Part shown: positions 6,503 to 7,659 of the stretch, piece after piece | Numbering within the stretch: position 1 is the stretch's first letter | How the letters are laid out: every line of letters begins with the position of its first letter | NCBI GenBank assembly: GCA_003694775.1 | Contig: RFJV01000206.1 | Location: 1 to 7,659 of the forward strand | Reading direction: 5' to 3' | Origin: Chloroflexota bacterium | GTDB taxonomy: Bacteria; Chloroflexota; Anaerolineae; 4572-78; J111 | Length of the DNA: 7,659 nt | Notes under the pieces: model-generated | Told to the model about the DNA's origin: nothing | Seen by the model: the letters and a program-made list of their open reading frames with translations, nothing else | The model's database searches: none | Program-made: the position numbers and the translations under genes

Positions 6503-6534
6503 TCACCAACTCACCAACTAACAAACTAACCAAC
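6503..6534 (+). repeat. Second octamer array (TCACCAAC type)
   Basis: Four contiguous units, TCACCAAC twice, TAACAAAC and TAACCAAC, start at 6503, 6511, 6519 and 6527. A degenerate fifth unit may precede them at 6495-6502. The sequence differs from the ATTCG family but the 8-bp period is the same. The array ends 7 bp before the annotated start of the PfkB kinase gene. Confidence 0.8.
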
Positions 6535-6537
6535 TCC

Positions 6538-6553
6538 AAGGATGAGACCATTG
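6538..6553 (+). promoter_or_regulatory. Ribosome site favouring an alternative TTG start for the kinase
   Basis: AAGGA (6538-6542) overlaps the first base of the ATG at 6542, so it cannot serve that codon. It sits 8 nt before an in-frame TTG at 6551, which is ideal spacing. Starting there would remove only three residues (MRP) from the protein. The kinase gene upstream also uses a TTG start, so such starts are plausible here. Confidence 0.45.
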
Positions 6554-7429
6554 AACCAAAACCATACACCGGACTATCTAATTATCGGACATCTTACCCG
6601 CGACCTTGTACCCGGCGGGGCCATTCTGGGCGGTACGCCGGGCTATGCCGGGCTGACAGCCCACCGGCTGGGCAAGCGGACGGCCATTGTCACCAGCATT
6701 GGGCCGGACGCGCCGCCTATGGACATTCTGGACGGCATTGAGATAGTATCTGTCCCTGCAGAGGCGACCACCACCTTTGAAAATATCTACATCAGCGGAA
6801 CCCGCTACCAGAAGTGGCTGGCAACCGCGGCCAGCCTTCTGCCGGAGCACGTGCCCCCCGCCTGGCGACAGGCTCCCATCGTCCACCTGTCACCGATGGC
6901 GCAGGAACTGTCGCCGGCGCTGTGCCGGCAGTTTCCCCACAGCCTGGTCTGCGTGACCATCCAGGGCTGGCTGCGCGGCCGCGACGAGGAGAACAACGTC
7001 ATTTTTGCCCCCCATCCGGCGCTGGACGCGTCGCTGGGGTGCATCGACATCCTGGTGATGAGCCTGGCAGACGTGGGCGGAGACCGGGCCGCGGCGGACC
7101 ATCTGCTGACCTCGGTAAAGATTGGCGTGGAAACGTTGGGGCCGGGTGGATGCCGGGTGTACCACAACGGCGAAATTCTGCACGTGCCGGTCAAGCCGGA
7201 GGAAGAGGTGGACCCCACCGGCGCGGGGGATATTTTTGCCGCGGCCTTCTTTGTACGCTACCAGGAAACCGGCAACCTGCTTCAGGCGGCCCGGTTTGCC
7301 AATGCCTGCGGCTCGCTGTCGGTGCGGGAGCGGGGCATCGGTGCAGTGCCCACCCTGAGAGAGGTGCAGGAGCACCTGGCAGAGCTGTACCACCCCGAAG
7401 CCGTTCCCGCGGATTGCGGGTCGACTTAA
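6542..7429 (+). CDS. PfkB-family carbohydrate/nucleoside kinase
   Basis: This 295-residue protein fits the ribokinase/PfkB fold, which uses ATP to phosphorylate a sugar or nucleoside hydroxyl. The C-terminal signature DPTGAGDIFAAAFF (224-237) is well conserved, with Asp230 as catalytic base and the GAGD anion hole intact. TLGPGGCRVYHNG (198-210) matches the strand and turn usually reading TLG..G in the ATP-binding region. The N-terminal substrate region has GGTPGYAG (30-37), where many family members have GG followed by an Asn, so the substrate may be atypical. At 295 residues the protein is near the usual family length. It could start at ATG 6542 or TTG 6551. It has its own long upstream gap and is probably not part of the preceding operon. 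Its stop overlaps that of the convergent gene by 2 nt. The substrate cannot be assigned. Confidence 0.88.
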   Translation: MRPLNQNHTPDYLIIGHLTRDLVPGGAILGGTPGYAGLTAHRLGKRTAIVTSIGPDAPPMDILDGIEIVSVPAEATTTFENIYISGTRYQKWLATAASLLPEHVPPAWRQAPIVHLSPMAQELSPALCRQFPHSLVCVTIQGWLRGRDEENNVIFAPHPALDASLGCIDILVMSLADVGGDRAAADHLLTSVKIGVETLGPGGCRVYHNGEILHVPVKPEEEVDPTGAGDIFAAAFFVRYQETGNLLQAARFANACGSLSVRERGIGAVPTLREVQEHLAELYHPEAVPADCGST

Positions 7430-7659
7430 TTTTTCACAATCACCGGTAAGTAAACACAGTAACAAGGGGCACTGCCACCGCCGTCCTGTTTCCAGCGATG
7501 GTAATAGACATTGAGCAAGGGAACAAACTCGGCGGTGGCTTTTTGTCCCCCCGCGGCAGTGGGATGGCTGTCCCAGGAGCCGCTGGGATAGGCCGAGTAG
7601 CTGCTGTTCACCGTCTGGAGGTGCTGGACCGCACCGTTCCACCAGCGATGATGGTTTCC
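7426..7659 (-). CDS. C-terminal end of a probable exported protein, cut by the window edge
   Basis: The minus-strand frame is open from the right edge to a TAA at 7426-7428, giving the last 77 residues of a larger protein. The GTG at 7609-7611 is an internal codon rather than a start, because the frame continues upstream with similar composition (GNHHRWWNGAVQHLQ). A segment reading WDSHPTAAGGQKATAEFVPL resembles the C-terminal block of SGNH/GDSL-type hydrolases, where a His-Pro pair followed by a Gly carries the catalytic His. However, the Asp sits two residues before the His instead of the usual three, so this is only a suggestion. The protein ends in CYCVYLPVIVKN, similar to the YLPLV-type tails I associate with secreted Chloroflexota proteins. 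The role of that tail is not known to me. Confidence 0.7.
   Translation of the reverse strand, partial: GNHHRWWNGAVQHLQTVNSSYSAYPSGSWDSHPTAAGGQKATAEFVPLLNVYYHRWKQDGGGSAPCYCVYLPVIVKN

Larger units (their letters stand above)
6220..6541. other. Gene-free 322-bp gap with octamer repeats and inverted repeats
   Basis: I find no credible gene between the metallophosphoesterase and the PfkB kinase. The gap is visibly more AT-rich than the flanking genes. In order it holds inverted octamer copies (6252-6278), a possible weak terminator (6339-6355), one arm of a 12-bp inverted repeat (6362-6373), an eight-unit octamer array (6373-6436), the second arm (6465-6476) and a different octamer array (6503-6534). 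No convincing -35/-10 pair for the kinase is visible. Confidence 0.8.

Noticed and set aside
6373..6534. CRISPR array
   Set aside because: Units are 8 bp, contiguous and without spacers; no cas gene is nearby.
6270..6569. Minus-strand open frame of 99 codons across the intergenic gap
   Set aside because: Its translation (EFTN, RIYE-like and LVSLLVGELV stretches) is just the octamer arrays read in frame; not a credible protein.
7406..7434. Intrinsic terminator at the end of the PfkB kinase gene
   Set aside because: CCCGC and GCGGG can form a 5-bp stem inside the last codons, but the T run begins 9 nt after it, too far for a standard terminator.
7609..7611. GTG as the start of a 61-residue minus-strand gene
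   Set aside because: The frame stays open to the window edge with consistent composition, so the GTG is an internal valine codon of a truncated gene.

Overview
The window is GC-rich bacterial DNA with no rRNA, tRNA, transposase or phage gene. The best guess for the source is a Chloroflexota (Anaerolineae-like) chromosome. This rests on a phosphatase carrying several GAF domains beside RsbV/RsbW-like proteins, a truncated exported-type protein ending in a 'VYLPVIVK'-like tail, and short octamer repeats in the gene gaps. It is inference, not proof.

Layout. On the minus strand, 34-1233 encodes an unrecognised membrane-anchored protein. A good outward-facing promoter overlaps its stop codon and would serve a gene beyond the left edge. 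A 113-bp divergent gap (1234-1346) holds three TAAATTCG-type octamers, a consensus -10 box and a strong Shine-Dalgarno that can fold into a hairpin. Four tightly packed plus-strand genes follow (1347-6219): a STAS anti-sigma-factor antagonist (RsbV/SpoIIAA-like), an RsbW/SpoIIAB-like ATPase-kinase, a 957-residue protein with four GAF domains and an RsbU/SpoIIE PP2C phosphatase, and a membrane metallophosphoesterase. The spacings are 1 nt, a 4-nt overlap and an 11-nt overlap, which suggests one translationally coupled operon. A 322-bp gap (6220-6541) without a gene contains two different arrays of 8-bp period, inverted copies of the octamer and a 12-bp inverted repeat. A PfkB-family sugar or nucleoside kinase follows (6542-7429). 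It converges, with overlapping stop codons, on the 3' end of a minus-strand gene that is cut by the right edge.

How the genes may work together. The first three operon genes form a complete partner-switching circuit: the GAF-phosphatase senses a signal and dephosphorylates the STAS protein, which then captures the kinase and releases the kinase's other target. No sigma factor or other target is encoded here, so the output is unknown. The co-transcribed metallophosphoesterase is a candidate effector or a passenger. It is unusual because the normally invariant GNHD metal-binding motif is replaced by GSPPVD. I did not find convincing evidence of a wholly new system. The most unusual points are this altered enzyme in a signalling operon and the two octamer repeat families.
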